A DNA stretch of 64,000 bases from Aneurinibacillus aneurinilyticus ATCC 12856 (GCF_000466385.1 NZ_KE952775.1:1-64000); one strand, 5' to 3'. Positions 48,174 to 57,135 are shown, numbered from the stretch's first letter. Translations and numbers: made by a program. Notes: generated by a model not told the origin, from the sequence alone.

Positions 48174-48802
48174 TGCAAAACATTATGAGCGAGCACACTT
48201 TTGAGCTGGGAGAAGCTTATCTGGCAGAAGCTGATCCGGTGATGGCACACCTTATCGAAATTTATGGTCCGTATCGGCAAACGCCTCGTAGCGATTATTT
48301 TGCGGTCCTGTGCGAGTCAATTGTCTCCCAGCAATTGTCGGTTAAAGCGGCAGCTTCGATTACGAGCCGTGTACTCCTTCATTTCGGAGGGAAATGGGAG
48401 CCGCAAGCCATTTTGAAAGCTGAAGAGGAAGATATGCGGGCATTAGGACTTTCACGATCGAAAGTTGTTTATATGAAGGATCTAGCCTCATTTTGTGCGA
48501 CTGGACGGCTTGCGCTGGATTCGTTTGCCGATGCGTCCAATGAAGAGATTGTTCGACGCCTCATTGAAGTCAAAGGTATCGGTAAGTGGACAGCTGAGAT
48601 GTTTCTATTGTTTGGAATGGGGCGGTTGAACGTATATCCGATAGACGATCTGGGGATTAAGAAAGCGATACAGGCAAATTACAACCTTGACGAGCTGCCT
48701 GATAAAAAGAAAATGCTTGAAATTGGCGCCAAGTGGGCTCCTTATGAAACAATTGCCAGCTTGTATTTATGGCGGAGTTTGAATAATAAGCCCGCTGTAT
48801 AA
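48173..48802 (+). CDS. DNA-3-methyladenine glycosylase, AlkA/HhH-GPD type
   Basis: Base-excision glycosylase that removes alkylated purines. The 209 residues hold the HhH-GPD core: CESIVSQQLSVKAAASI, the hairpin EVKGIGKWTAEMFLLF (VKGIGKWTA), and the catalytic Asp in YPIDDLGIKKAI. The AlkA N-terminal domain is absent, as in short bacterial forms. ATG 48173 overlaps the preceding stop; GGAGG lies upstream. No alkylation-response regulator is near. Confidence 0.9.
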   Translation: MQNIMSEHTFELGEAYLAEADPVMAHLIEIYGPYRQTPRSDYFAVLCESIVSQQLSVKAAASITSRVLLHFGGKWEPQAILKAEEEDMRALGLSRSKVVYMKDLASFCATGRLALDSFADASNEEIVRRLIEVKGIGKWTAEMFLLFGMGRLNVYPIDDLGIKKAIQANYNLDELPDKKKMLEIGAKWAPYETIASLYLWRSLNNKPAV

Positions 48803-48810
48803 TAGTGAAA

Positions 48811-48835
48811 CGGGACGGGAGAAACTTCCGTCCCG
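48811..48835 (-). terminator. GC-rich hairpin between glycosylase and microprotein genes
   Basis: CGGGACGG-gagaaactt-CCGTCCCG, perfect 8-bp stem, serving convergent ends. The T-tract is weak on both sides. Confidence 0.5.
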
Positions 48836-48839
48836 CCAT

Positions 48840-48938
48840 CTAATTCAGGCGGATATATCGCTGCTCTTTTTTAATAAAAGCGCGGTATGTTCCGTAAGCT
48901 AAAATGATAAACCCGACTGCTGTAAGTATTTTTTTCAT
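48840..48938 (-). CDS. single-helix membrane microprotein, 32 residues
   Basis: Minus-strand ORF starting MKKILTAVGFIILAYGTYR, then a charged tail KKEQRYIRLN. GGAGGTG lies 5 bases before the ATG, one of the strongest sites in the region. It has one membrane helix and a basic cytoplasmic or external tail. Unrecognised. It is divergent from the beta-propeller lipoprotein gene. Confidence 0.65.
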   Translation of the reverse strand: MKKILTAVGFIILAYGTYRAFIKKEQRYIRLN

Positions 48939-49056
48939 AATACACCTCCATATCCTGCTTTTCCACATTTATATGACAAGCAATCCGGCATTTCACAAAA
49001 CCCACACAATTATTCCGTATAATAAGAGTAGATAATCTACGTAAGGAGTTTGCAAA

Positions 49057-50049
49057 ATGGGAAAGAAACGCCCGGTGATTATTTTGATTTTGGCGTTTAT
49101 CTGGTTGTTTATGACCGGATGCCAGCCCATTACGTTCGCGAAAATTCCTGATGGGGCTTCCATACTGGCAGTGCTGAATGCCCGCGAACAAACAGTTTCC
49201 TTCTTGAATGCGGAAAATGGCAAAAGCATAGCGACCTGGAAGCCGGATTTTATGTTTTCACGCATGTTGCTGATGAATTCGCATACTGTGTTGCTGTATG
49301 GGAAGAACGCTGAAGATGTACATATGCTGGATATGCGCACAGGCAAACAAACAGGTGTATGGAAGACAGGGAAAGGCATTGTCAATGCGACGTTGTCGAT
49401 TAGCAGTGATAAAATATATTTTGCGGACAAGCTACGTGGTACCGTGCGAATTTATACGACAGCTGGACAGCAAAGGGACGAGATTAAAGTCGGACCCTCC
49501 CCATTCACAATGCTGGAAGATAAAACGCATGATACGTTGTATGTAATGGATTTACAGGATGCACGTATGAGGGAAGTCGATTTGGCAACCAGCCGGGTGG
49601 TGCGTACGTTTCGCCTGAATGAATCGCCAATGGGCGGATTGCTTGCAGCCGATCGGGGTGAGCTATGGATTGGCGGCCATGGCCGCGGCGATTTTCCGGA
49701 AGAGGAAGTGTCTGTATTCTCAAGCAAAACCGGACAAAAGTTGCGTAACGTTCATGCACCTTTTATGCCGGTTGAATTCGTCCGCTACAATAAGGATACT
49801 CTATTTGTGCTCAGTCACGGATCAAATACACTCCGGCGAATTGCGATGGACACGGGCCAAAGTACTGGAGAGCTTGCATTAGGTGCGAATCCTTTTGGAA
49901 TGGTAAGCAACGGTCGGCTTCTGTATATTACGAGTTATGAAAGCAACCAGATTTATATGGTAGACCCGGAAACGATGCGTACGCTAAAGACACTGCGCGC
50001 CGGGGACGGGCCGATTCAAATGTTTGTGCGGGAAGGTGACGGACAGTGA
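49057..50049 (+). CDS. beta-propeller (YVTN-type) lipoprotein
   Basis: Lipobox MTGC (Cys near residue 22) after a signal peptide. The rest, about 300 residues, is made of repeating blades of the YVTN/WD40-like kind (AVLNAREQTVSFLNAENGK, YVMDLQDARMREVDLATSR, ITSYESNQIYMVDPETM). It probably binds a ligand or partner outside the cell. It overlaps the response-regulator gene by 4 bases, heading a four-gene unit, so it may serve as the sensing partner of the kinase. Confidence 0.8.
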   Translation: MGKKRPVIILILAFIWLFMTGCQPITFAKIPDGASILAVLNAREQTVSFLNAENGKSIATWKPDFMFSRMLLMNSHTVLLYGKNAEDVHMLDMRTGKQTGVWKTGKGIVNATLSISSDKIYFADKLRGTVRIYTTAGQQRDEIKVGPSPFTMLEDKTHDTLYVMDLQDARMREVDLATSRVVRTFRLNESPMGGLLAADRGELWIGGHGRGDFPEEEVSVFSSKTGQKLRNVHAPFMPVEFVRYNKDTLFVLSHGSNTLRRIAMDTGQSTGELALGANPFGMVSNGRLLYITSYESNQIYMVDPETMRTLKTLRAGDGPIQMFVREGDGQ

Positions 50050-50729
50050 AGGGACATTCCCTGTTAATCGTGGACGATGAAGCGCAAATGCGCGAATTAA
50101 TTTCCATGTATGCAGAGCGCGAGGGCTATCGTTGCACGGAGGCGGAGGACGGAAAACAGGCGCTTGAACTGCTTGCAAAGCAGACGTTTGATGTAATCAT
50201 ACTGGATGTAATGATGCCAAAGCTGGATGGCTTGTCATTCTGCAAAAAAGTAAGAGAAACATCGGACATCCCTATTATTTTCGTGACGGCGCGTGGAGGT
50301 GAAGTGGACAGGGTGACAGGGCTGAAAATCGGCGCTGATGATTATCTGGTGAAACCGTTTAGTCCAAGAGAATTGCTTGCCCGCATCGAAGCATTGCTCA
50401 GGCGGGTGCGGCCATCCGCGGTCATCTCTGAGGATTGTGAGCGGTATGGAGCGCTTGAAATCGATACGAAAGGCCATGAGGCGAGAATCAATGGTACAGA
50501 GCTTTCCTTAACGCTTAAAGAGTTTGATTTATTGACCTGCCTAGCACGTCATCCAGGCCAAGTATTGGACAGGGAACGGCTGTTGGAGATGGTATGGGGA
50601 TATGATTATTATGGTAATGCCCGAACGGTGGATACGCACGTAAAGACGCTTAGAATGAAGCTTGGCGAACATGCCGGGCTCATTCAAACTGTGTGGGGCA
50701 TCGGATATAAGTTTGAGGTGCCCGCTTGA
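50046..50729 (+). CDS. OmpR-family response regulator
   Basis: A 227-residue regulator: receiver domain with the acidic pair DDE near residue 10, phospho-acceptor Asp in ILDVMMPKLDG (near 54), Thr in FVTARG and Lys in LVKPFSP; then an OmpR winged helix (LTLKEFDLLTCLARHPGQVLDRERLL, VDTHVKTLRMKLG). GTG 50046 overlaps the preceding gene. Target unknown, but the operon itself is likely. Confidence 0.93.
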   Translation: MKGHSLLIVDDEAQMRELISMYAEREGYRCTEAEDGKQALELLAKQTFDVIILDVMMPKLDGLSFCKKVRETSDIPIIFVTARGGEVDRVTGLKIGADDYLVKPFSPRELLARIEALLRRVRPSAVISEDCERYGALEIDTKGHEARINGTELSLTLKEFDLLTCLARHPGQVLDRERLLEMVWGYDYYGNARTVDTHVKTLRMKLGEHAGLIQTVWGIGYKFEVPA

Positions 50730-52141
50730 AGCGTATCTCTTTAAAGCTGAATCAAAAATTATGGCTGCTGGTCAGCTCCGGCGTAATTTTTACTGTGCTT
50801 GTAACGTACGCTCTCACTCAATATTTGTATGAAAAATTATACGTGCAGAACATTGAAGCATCGCTTACCTATCAAGGTGAGCATATTGCAAAGATGTATG
50901 AGAATGAAGGATTTACTCCTGCATTCCGTGCTGCTGTGGATCGGATTAACAAGGCGTCCGAGGCGGAGATTTTCGTAACTGAAAACCCTCGTCAGCTAGG
51001 AGCTTGCTTGCCGTTTGAAGTCGAATATGACGCTTTAATTACGGAAGAAGAGCGCAGTCTTCTGGTGGCTGGGCGCACGGTAAGCAAAATTGGATATGAA
51101 GGAAGGTTTGGACGCCAAATTATGGCGGTCATCGTGCCGTTGTTGAACGGCAAACGACTCGAGGGCATTGTGTATCTGTATTTGCCGCTTGCAAGTATTA
51201 CTGAAGCGGTTAGCGAGGTACGTGATGTGATCCTAATCAGTTCGTTTATTTTTGTCCTGTTCTCCTTATATATCGTAAGGCATCTCGTTAATCGAATGAC
51301 CAGGCCTTTGCGACAAATGGAACATGCGGCTGCTCATATGGCGCTTGGCAATTTTAAGGAGAAATTCGCTGTTACGTCAGAGGATGAGGTAGGCAACCTG
51401 GGCCTGGCGCTTAATCATATGGCATCCGCCTTAGAACAGGTGGATGCGCAGCGGAGAGAGTTTCTTGCTAACATTTCTCATGAATTACGCACGCCGCTTA
51501 GCTATATTAGAGGGTATAGTGAGGCAATGATCGAAGGGGTGGCGGACACTCCCGAACAGCGGGAACGATATCTCCACTTGATTCACCGCGAAGCAGGGCG
51601 CATGGAACGGCTTGTGCATGATTTGCTTGATTTGGCGCAATTGGAAGGCTCTTCGTATCCGTTACGCACTACGCTGCTGCCGCTTGGCCAGCTGGTGGAG
51701 GATACACTGGAGAAGTTCAAGCCATTTATAGCGGAAAAAGGAGCTGTACTTACAGTAGATATAAACCCGGATGCGATTATCTGGGGTGATGAAGACCGAT
51801 TGGAGCAGGTTGTTCACAATTTATGTGATAATGCGTTACGCCATTTGCCTGAAAAGGAAGGAGTTCTTCATGTATGCTTGCATATAGATCAGTCCGCCGA
51901 TCAGTGTGTGCTGGCTGTAACCGACAATGGTTGCGGAATTCCGCCTGAGGAGGTCTCACGTTTGGGAGAGAGATTTTACAGGGTAGACAAGGCGCGGACA
52001 CGCAAGCATGGAGGCAGCGGACTTGGGCTTTCTATCGTTAAACAAATCGTGCACCTGCATAAAGGAACATTCACCATTGAAAGCAAAGAAAATGAAGGAA
52101 CAACAGCAATTGTTCGATTGCCGCTATATGAGGATGAATGA
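50726..52141 (+). CDS. sensor histidine kinase, HAMP type
   Basis: A 471-residue kinase: TM1 (about 10-30), an extracellular region (about 31-165), TM2 (about 166-185), HAMP (about 186-240), HisKA with the phosphorylation His in LANISHELRTPL, and HATPase with NLCDNALRHL, DNGCGI and GSGLGLSI. It overlaps the response-regulator gene by 4 bases. The preceding lipoprotein and the following YtkA lipoprotein are on the same transcript and may relay a surface signal. Confidence 0.93.
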   Translation: MKRISLKLNQKLWLLVSSGVIFTVLVTYALTQYLYEKLYVQNIEASLTYQGEHIAKMYENEGFTPAFRAAVDRINKASEAEIFVTENPRQLGACLPFEVEYDALITEEERSLLVAGRTVSKIGYEGRFGRQIMAVIVPLLNGKRLEGIVYLYLPLASITEAVSEVRDVILISSFIFVLFSLYIVRHLVNRMTRPLRQMEHAAAHMALGNFKEKFAVTSEDEVGNLGLALNHMASALEQVDAQRREFLANISHELRTPLSYIRGYSEAMIEGVADTPEQRERYLHLIHREAGRMERLVHDLLDLAQLEGSSYPLRTTLLPLGQLVEDTLEKFKPFIAEKGAVLTVDINPDAIIWGDEDRLEQVVHNLCDNALRHLPEKEGVLHVCLHIDQSADQCVLAVTDNGCGIPPEEVSRLGERFYRVDKARTRKHGGSGLGLSIVKQIVHLHKGTFTIESKENEGTTAIVRLPLYEDE

Positions 52142-52154
52142 AGGGGAGAAAAAG

Positions 52155-52559
52155 ATGAAACGTTATCGAAATATATGTATCGGCTGGATAATGCCCATTC
52201 TATTGCTTATTCTTGCCGGGTGTGGGGGAGAAAAGCAACCTGAAGAAAGAAAAGTTCCTGAAAAGCTGCAGGCGCAGTATACGGCCTCCTCTGCCTCCCC
52301 ACAGGTGGGACAAGAGGTTACGTTCTCCGTATCAATAACACAGGGCGAAGAAAAAGTGAATGATGCAGAAGCCGTGAAATTCGAAATTTGGCGTGAGGGA
52401 CAAAAAGAAAAACATGCGATGGTACCTGCCAAAAAGACCGGGGACGGCGTCTACTCTATTGCCCAATCATTTAAGGAGCCCGGAACCTACTATGTGATGT
52501 ATCATATTGATGCACGCGGTTTGCATAGCATGGCAAAACATAAAATCAGCGTGGAGTAA
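52155..52559 (+). CDS. YtkA/FixH-like lipoprotein
   Basis: Signal peptide with lipobox ILAGC (Cys near residue 23), then a YtkA-like immunoglobulin-type domain (YTASSASPQVGQEVTFSVSIT, KTGDGVYSIAQSFKEPGTYYVMYHID). YtkA proteins act in copper or cytochrome-related surface chemistry in some bacteria. ATG 52155 follows GGGGAG by 7 bases; the longer frame is within the kinase end. It is the last gene of the propeller-RR-HK unit. Confidence 0.8.
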   Translation: MKRYRNICIGWIMPILLLILAGCGGEKQPEERKVPEKLQAQYTASSASPQVGQEVTFSVSITQGEEKVNDAEAVKFEIWREGQKEKHAMVPAKKTGDGVYSIAQSFKEPGTYYVMYHIDARGLHSMAKHKISVE

Positions 52560-52684
52560 AAACAAAGGGCAGGCGGGTAACGCTTGCCCTTCCTGCGTTT
52601 GGCTCGCCCGTATAAAGGGGAAACACGCACCCTCTTTTCTACATCCTCATATTTTATAGGGGAAGGCAGACAAGGAGGCGTGTG

Positions 52685-53779
52685 ATGAAGGTTTCGTATG
52701 TAGGCATCTTACTTAACCGATCTATGTACCGGGGCATTCCGACCGGTCGAACACAAACCGAGGTATTGGCTTTTTATGAGGAAGGAGCCCGGCTATATGG
52801 GTTAAAGCCCTGTTACATTCGCCTGGATGACCTGCATGCTCATCAGGTAACCGTGCCGGCTTTCATTAAGAAAGGAAATGTATACCGTCGTGTACACATT
52901 CCTGTTCCTCGTATTATTCATAACCGTGCGCTATTTTTTTCTACGCAGGAAAAAGAAAAATTAAATCGGATAGCAGAAACACGCTCTATCGTATTCAATC
53001 GCTGGAACCGCTACAGTAAATTATACATTCATTCCTTATTGTGGGCCGATTCCGAAATTCGTCCGCATCTTGCCTATACAGTAAGCGGCACAGCAGAAAA
53101 TGTTCGTCTAATGATGAAATCATATCATACATTGTTTATTAAACCGAACAGCGGAAGTATCGGAGCTGGAATTATGCGGATAACGCGTGTGGGTAATCGA
53201 TGGAGGTTTTCCTACGCTGTCCGGGAAAAGGGGCGCAAACGCTGGAAGAACACGTTGTTTACAGGCGCGCTGCCAGAACATCTGCTTAAAAAATTGTCTG
53301 CACGCAGATTTCATATCCAAGAGGCATTGCCGCTGGCGACGTATCGCGGCAATCCTTTTGATCTACGCGTCTCTGTACAGAAGGATGCCTCTGGAGATTG
53401 GCAGGTCACAGGGATGGTAGGTAAGGTGGCTCCAGCAGGAAGATTTCTAAGCAATGTAGGGCAAGGAGGTAAAGTCTACAAACTGGCCCACCTGCTTAGT
53501 GAGTATCCTTACTTGGAGGAGAAAATCGTAGAGCAGGACATTAGAGAATTTGCGTTGCGTGTTGTACGACGACTCGAAGAGTCGATCCCAGGGCTAGCGG
53601 ATGTAGGGTTGGACATTGGATTGACGACAGAAGGCCTGCCGTTGTTTATCGAATGCAATGGCCGCGATCAACGTTATGCATTTCGCAATGTGCATATGCT
53701 GAAAGAATGGAAAGCAACGTATGCTAATCCGATGGGCTATGCCCGGTATTTGCTCGATAAATTGAAAACGAATGAATAA
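52685..53779 (+). CDS. YheC/YheD-like ATP-grasp protein (spore coat associated)
   Basis: A 364-residue ATP-grasp-fold protein matching endospore coat-associated YheC/YheD. Landmarks: VGILLNRSMYRGI at the start, VFNRWNRYSKLYIHSLL, IKPNSGSIGAGIMRI (phosphate loop), FDLRVSVQKDASG and ADVGLDIGLTTEGLPLFIECNGRDQR (metal-binding acidic residues). ATG 52685 follows GGAGG closely; GTG 52682 is possible. Upstream CATATTTTAT resembles a mother-cell sigma-E -10. The substrate in coat assembly is unknown. Confidence 0.85.
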   Translation: MKVSYVGILLNRSMYRGIPTGRTQTEVLAFYEEGARLYGLKPCYIRLDDLHAHQVTVPAFIKKGNVYRRVHIPVPRIIHNRALFFSTQEKEKLNRIAETRSIVFNRWNRYSKLYIHSLLWADSEIRPHLAYTVSGTAENVRLMMKSYHTLFIKPNSGSIGAGIMRITRVGNRWRFSYAVREKGRKRWKNTLFTGALPEHLLKKLSARRFHIQEALPLATYRGNPFDLRVSVQKDASGDWQVTGMVGKVAPAGRFLSNVGQGGKVYKLAHLLSEYPYLEEKIVEQDIREFALRVVRRLEESIPGLADVGLDIGLTTEGLPLFIECNGRDQRYAFRNVHMLKEWKATYANPMGYARYLLDKLKTNE

Positions 53780-53809
53780 AAAGGCAGCACCTATTGGCGC
53801 TGCCTTTTT
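53778..53809. terminator. bidirectional terminator
   Basis: AAAAAGGCAGC-acctattggc-GCTGCCTTTTT, perfect 11-bp stem. Confidence 0.9.
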
Positions 53810-53834
53810 GTGTAGGGATATAAGGATTTCAGCA

Positions 53835-54497
53835 TTACTTCATTTCTTTTAATTGAGCAAATTTCAGCGGTTCAATTGGCTCGGTTGTATCCATGTGTCC
53901 GAGGATGGTTTCCACTTCTTTGCCATCGATGAGCACTTTCATATTTTTGTATCCGAACTGGCTCAGGATTGTCGCCATTTCTTCCAGTAGGAATTGTTCG
54001 CCCGACGAGCCAAGGTTTGCCTGTTTAATTTCCGGAGATAAGCTGATAATGGCCGTGTCGCCTTCTTTTTTCAGCCATTGAACTTCCGCATTTTTCGGCA
54101 TGAGGGTTGTCAATTCCTTATTTTTTGGCCCATTCTTCCACGCCATCAGCGCAATGGTCGGCAGATTCTCTTCTTTTTTATATTTGATGGTGCGCGGCTC
54201 TTTGTATTGTTCCATCAGATTAGAATCGCTGAACACCAGCATCACTTCTTTTTCCTTAACTTTCTCTCCATCTGCATTATTGGAAGACGGCTGCTCATTT
54301 TTTGAAGGCTGCTCTGCAGACGGCTGATTTCCGTTGCTCGGCTGTTCTCCATCTACAGGAGGAGTTGGTGTTGATGTTGTTTCACTATTGTTATTAGCAG
54401 CAGGCTGCTGACTATTGCTTGGAACATCCGAGGTGCACCCTGTGATAGCCAGCATAGCCATAAGTGCGATAAGTAAAAGTGCGCGAGGTAGTCGCAT
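53835..54497 (-). CDS. GerMN-domain lipoprotein
   Basis: Lipobox AITGC (Cys near residue 21), then a long Ser/Pro/Asn/Gln-rich linker (about 22-80), then a GerMN domain (VMLVFSDSNLMEQY, TIALMAWKNGPKNKEL, SLSPEIKQANLGSSGEQFLLEEMATILSQFG). GerM acts in spore germination and cortex events; GerMN lipoproteins of this kind are common in sporeformers. The single domain suggests a shorter relative of GerM. It is transcribed alone. Confidence 0.85.
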   Translation of the reverse strand: MRLPRALLLIALMAMLAITGCTSDVPSNSQQPAANNNSETTSTPTPPVDGEQPSNGNQPSAEQPSKNEQPSSNNADGEKVKEKEVMLVFSDSNLMEQYKEPRTIKYKKEENLPTIALMAWKNGPKNKELTTLMPKNAEVQWLKKEGDTAIISLSPEIKQANLGSSGEQFLLEEMATILSQFGYKNMKVLIDGKEVETILGHMDTTEPIEPLKFAQLKEMK

Positions 54498-54683
54498 ATG
54501 TATCCTTCCCTTCTGACTGAAATAAACCTACTTTCTATTCTTACATAATAAGTTACCAGAAAACACCTGCTGAAGTCCTAATCTCCCACTGTAGTTAGAC
54601 GTTTGGAAATGAAAAATGGTGCACCTATTTGTGAATTTTTTGTGCTACAATGTAAATCTAATGAGAGAGTGGGAGATGACATA

Positions 54684-55355
54684 ATGGAAAACTCATCTAT
54701 ACTTTCAATTATGAAAGCGATTAGCGATGTGTTTCCGCAAGAGACTTCTATTGCCATTGCGGACAAGTCGAAATTTATTTATTATCAGCCCAGTCGGGCC
54801 ATTGATTTGAAAATTAAACCCGGTGATGACATTCGTGAAGGAACGCTAACACGCAAGGCGCTTTCTCGGAAGCAGAAAATCGAACAACTGCTGGATCATA
54901 GTGTGTTTGGTGTACCGTATTACGCCATGAGCACGCCGATTTTAAGCCAGGGAGATGCAGAGGGATGCATTACAGCTATCTTCCCGCCGACGGCGACTCC
55001 GGGCTTGCCCAAGCTTCCCCGCCATCATTTTCTGATTGGCAAGGGTGAAGATCGCTGGGTTCCGATTCCCTTGTCTGAGATTCATTTTATCGAATCGGAT
55101 AAAGGGAAGACACATTTGTATACAGAACGTGGTGTGTATGTGAATAAGTATAGCCTAATCGAGCTAGAAAATATGCTTCCATCAGATTTATTTATTCGCT
55201 GCCACCGTGCCTATATGGTCAATGTGCACTCTATTGATGAGATTCATCCTGATTTCCATTCTACATTTATGTTAATCATGAATGATTCGGCCCGTACACG
55301 TGTGCCGGTCAGCCAGAAGTACGCCAGTTCATTTCGGCGGCTGATGGGATTCTAA
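54684..55355 (+). CDS. LytTR-type DNA-binding regulator with N-terminal sensor domain
   Basis: A 223-residue regulator. The C-terminal LytTR domain (about 120-220) shows IHFIESDKGKTHLYTERG, RCHRAYMVNVHSIDEI and RVPVSQKYA. The N-terminal part (about 1-110; VFPQETSIAIADKSKFIYYQPS) looks like a PAS- or GAF-type sensor rather than a receiver domain, so it is not a classical response regulator. GGGAGATGA lies before ATG 54684; the longer frame is not needed. Direct repeats follow in the gap before the CoA-transferase gene, its likely target. Confidence 0.85.
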   Translation: MENSSILSIMKAISDVFPQETSIAIADKSKFIYYQPSRAIDLKIKPGDDIREGTLTRKALSRKQKIEQLLDHSVFGVPYYAMSTPILSQGDAEGCITAIFPPTATPGLPKLPRHHFLIGKGEDRWVPIPLSEIHFIESDKGKTHLYTERGVYVNKYSLIELENMLPSDLFIRCHRAYMVNVHSIDEIHPDFHSTFMLIMNDSARTRVPVSQKYASSFRRLMGF

Positions 55356-55380
55356 GGAAGGGGGCCCCCTTCCTTATTTT
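55354..55380 (+). terminator. terminator overlapping the LytTR stop codon
   Basis: A perfect inverted repeat with 11-base arms (AAGGAAGGGGG and its complement) at 55354-55375, followed by ATTTT. It shares its first A residues with the TAA stop. Confidence 0.75.
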
Positions 55381-55405
55381 AATGGATAAAAAGGCGAATG
55401 TCATT

Positions 55406-55420
55406 GTAAAGCGCTTTCAA
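55406..55420. promoter_or_regulatory. possible cre (CcpA) site
   Basis: GTAAAGCGCTTTCAA; on the minus strand TTGAAAGCGCTTTAC matches the cre core TGNAANCGNWNN but fails at the conserved last C. A catabolite-control site ahead of an acetate/succinate CoA-transferase would be sensible, but the match is imperfect. Confidence 0.4.
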
Positions 55421-55441
55421 TTTTATGGGAAAATAAAAAGG

Positions 55442-55501
55442 ATTCATCCGGTTTTTTTCTGCTTCATTCCGTTAAATTCTGCTTTATCCCCTTTTTGAGG
55501 C
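55442..55501. repeat. three direct repeats of 20-bp period, probable LytTR operator
   Basis: Units start at 55442, 55462 and 55482, each with a (A/C)TT(C/T)AT core followed by C/T-rich bases (ATTCATCCGG, CTTCATTCCG, CTTTATCCCC); units 1 and 2 also share TTCTG at their ends. Tandem half-sites spaced by two turns fit LytTR binding. A TTGTTT-17-AATAAT promoter starts 22 bp downstream. Confidence 0.55.
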
Positions 55502-55578
55502 AGAAGCATATACGACGTGCTATTGTTTATATTACAAATTGTTAAAATAATAACGGTTTCATAAAGGGGCGTATTCGA

Positions 55579-57135
55579 ATGTTCACGAAACGGTTACGAA
55601 ATAAAATCATACAAGAACGTCTGGTCACCGCACAGGAGGCGGCCAGTTGGATACAGGATGGAATGACGCTCGGATTGAGCGGATTTACCCAGGCCGGAGA
55701 TGCTAAGGCCGTTCCGCGTGCGTTGGTGGAGCGGGTTAAGGAAACAGGAGAAAAATTAAAAGTTAATGTTTATACCGGTGCATCTCTCGGTTCCGAAGTG
55801 GATGGTATTATGGCTGAAGCGGGCATTATCAACCGCCGTCTCCCATTCCAGGCGGAAAAGCGGATGCGCGGCAAAATTAACAATGCCGAGATTACGTATG
55901 TTGATCAGCATCTTTCCCATACAGCGGAGATGGTGCGGGCAGGGACAATTGGTGCTATTGATGTGGCAATTGTGGAAGCGGTTGCGATTATGGAGGACGG
56001 CTCGATCATACCGACGACTTCAGTCGGAAATTCGTCTATCTTTGTCGAACATGCTAAAGAGGTGATCGTAGAATTAAACATAGCACAACCCCTTTCACTT
56101 GAAGGTATACATGACATATATGATGTTGGTCCACAGACGGAACGTCAGCCTATTCCGCTAACAGCGGTAGAGCAGCACATCGGTACACAGGCTATTAAGG
56201 TGCCGCTCGAAAAAATTAAGGGAGTAGTCGTGACAGAGGAACAGGATACGTCATCTTCCATCGTTCAGCCTGATGAAGAAACAGCCACCATGGCCAGTCA
56301 TCTCATCGAATTCCTTCGCGGGGAAGTAAAAGCGGGCCGCCTGCCAAATACGCTGGCACCGCTGCAGTCCGGCATCGGTTCAGTTGCGAATGCAGTGTTT
56401 CACGGATTCCTTGCATCCGAATTCACAGATCTAGAGGTCTACTCAGAAGTGTTGCAGGATGCCGTATTCGACTTGCTTGATGCAGGTAAAATTCGATTCG
56501 CTTCCGGCTGCTCTATCATTTTATCACAGAAGAAAGGCGAGCAGGTATTTCCTAACTTTGAATCGTATAAAGATCGGCTCGTTCTGCGGCCACAGGAGAT
56601 TTCCAATCATCCAGAAATCATTCGTCGTCTTGGCCTGATTGCGATTAACACGGCACTTGAGGTAGACATCTATGGCAACGTTAACTCGACACATGTAATG
56701 GGGACCCACATGATGAATGGGATCGGCGGTTCCGGTGATTTTGCTCGCAATGCCCGTCTTGGCATTTTCGTCACTAAGTCCATCGCTAAGAACGGCAATA
56801 TTTCCAGCGTCGTACCGTTTATATCGCATGTCGATCATACAGAGCATGACGTGGATGTAATTGTGACTGAGCAGGGCATTGCTGACCTTCGTGGACTTTC
56901 GCCTCGCGAGCGCGCCTGTGCGATCATCGAAAATTGTGCACACCCGGATTATCGTCCACAGCTTCGTGCCTATTTTGAAGAAGCTTGTACACGCGGCGGA
57001 CAAACGCCGCATGTAATGGAAAAAGCGTTCTCCTGGCATATTCGTTATCAGCAGGAAGGGACAATGCTCGAGCGGGCAGCGACAATACAGAAAAAAGAGA
57101 ATGCGGCGACAGAAAGAGAAGCAGCGCACGTATAA
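55579..57135 (+). CDS. acetyl-CoA hydrolase/succinate CoA-transferase family protein
   Basis: A 518-residue CoA-transferase of the Cat1/AarC/ScpC group. Landmarks: GMTLGLSGFTQAGDAKAVPRAL, GASLGSEVDG, the catalytic Glu region VYSEVLQDAV, and GSGDFARNARLGIFVTKSIAK plus VDVIVTEQGIADLRGLSPRERA toward the end. Such enzymes move CoA between acetyl-CoA and succinate or propionate or hydrolyse acetyl-CoA. AAAGGGGC precedes ATG 55579. The regulator gene and direct repeats upstream suggest specific control. A terminator follows. Confidence 0.87.
   Translation: MFTKRLRNKIIQERLVTAQEAASWIQDGMTLGLSGFTQAGDAKAVPRALVERVKETGEKLKVNVYTGASLGSEVDGIMAEAGIINRRLPFQAEKRMRGKINNAEITYVDQHLSHTAEMVRAGTIGAIDVAIVEAVAIMEDGSIIPTTSVGNSSIFVEHAKEVIVELNIAQPLSLEGIHDIYDVGPQTERQPIPLTAVEQHIGTQAIKVPLEKIKGVVVTEEQDTSSSIVQPDEETATMASHLIEFLRGEVKAGRLPNTLAPLQSGIGSVANAVFHGFLASEFTDLEVYSEVLQDAVFDLLDAGKIRFASGCSIILSQKKGEQVFPNFESYKDRLVLRPQEISNHPEIIRRLGLIAINTALEVDIYGNVNSTHVMGTHMMNGIGGSGDFARNARLGIFVTKSIAKNGNISSVVPFISHVDHTEHDVDVIVTEQGIADLRGLSPRERACAIIENCAHPDYRPQLRAYFEEACTRGGQTPHVMEKAFSWHIRYQQEGTMLERAATIQKKENAATEREAAHV

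Noticed and set aside
55502-55578. TTGTTAAAATAATAACGG as a possible Rex or Fnr site.
   Set aside because: The arms do not match either consensus beyond a few bases in AT-rich DNA.
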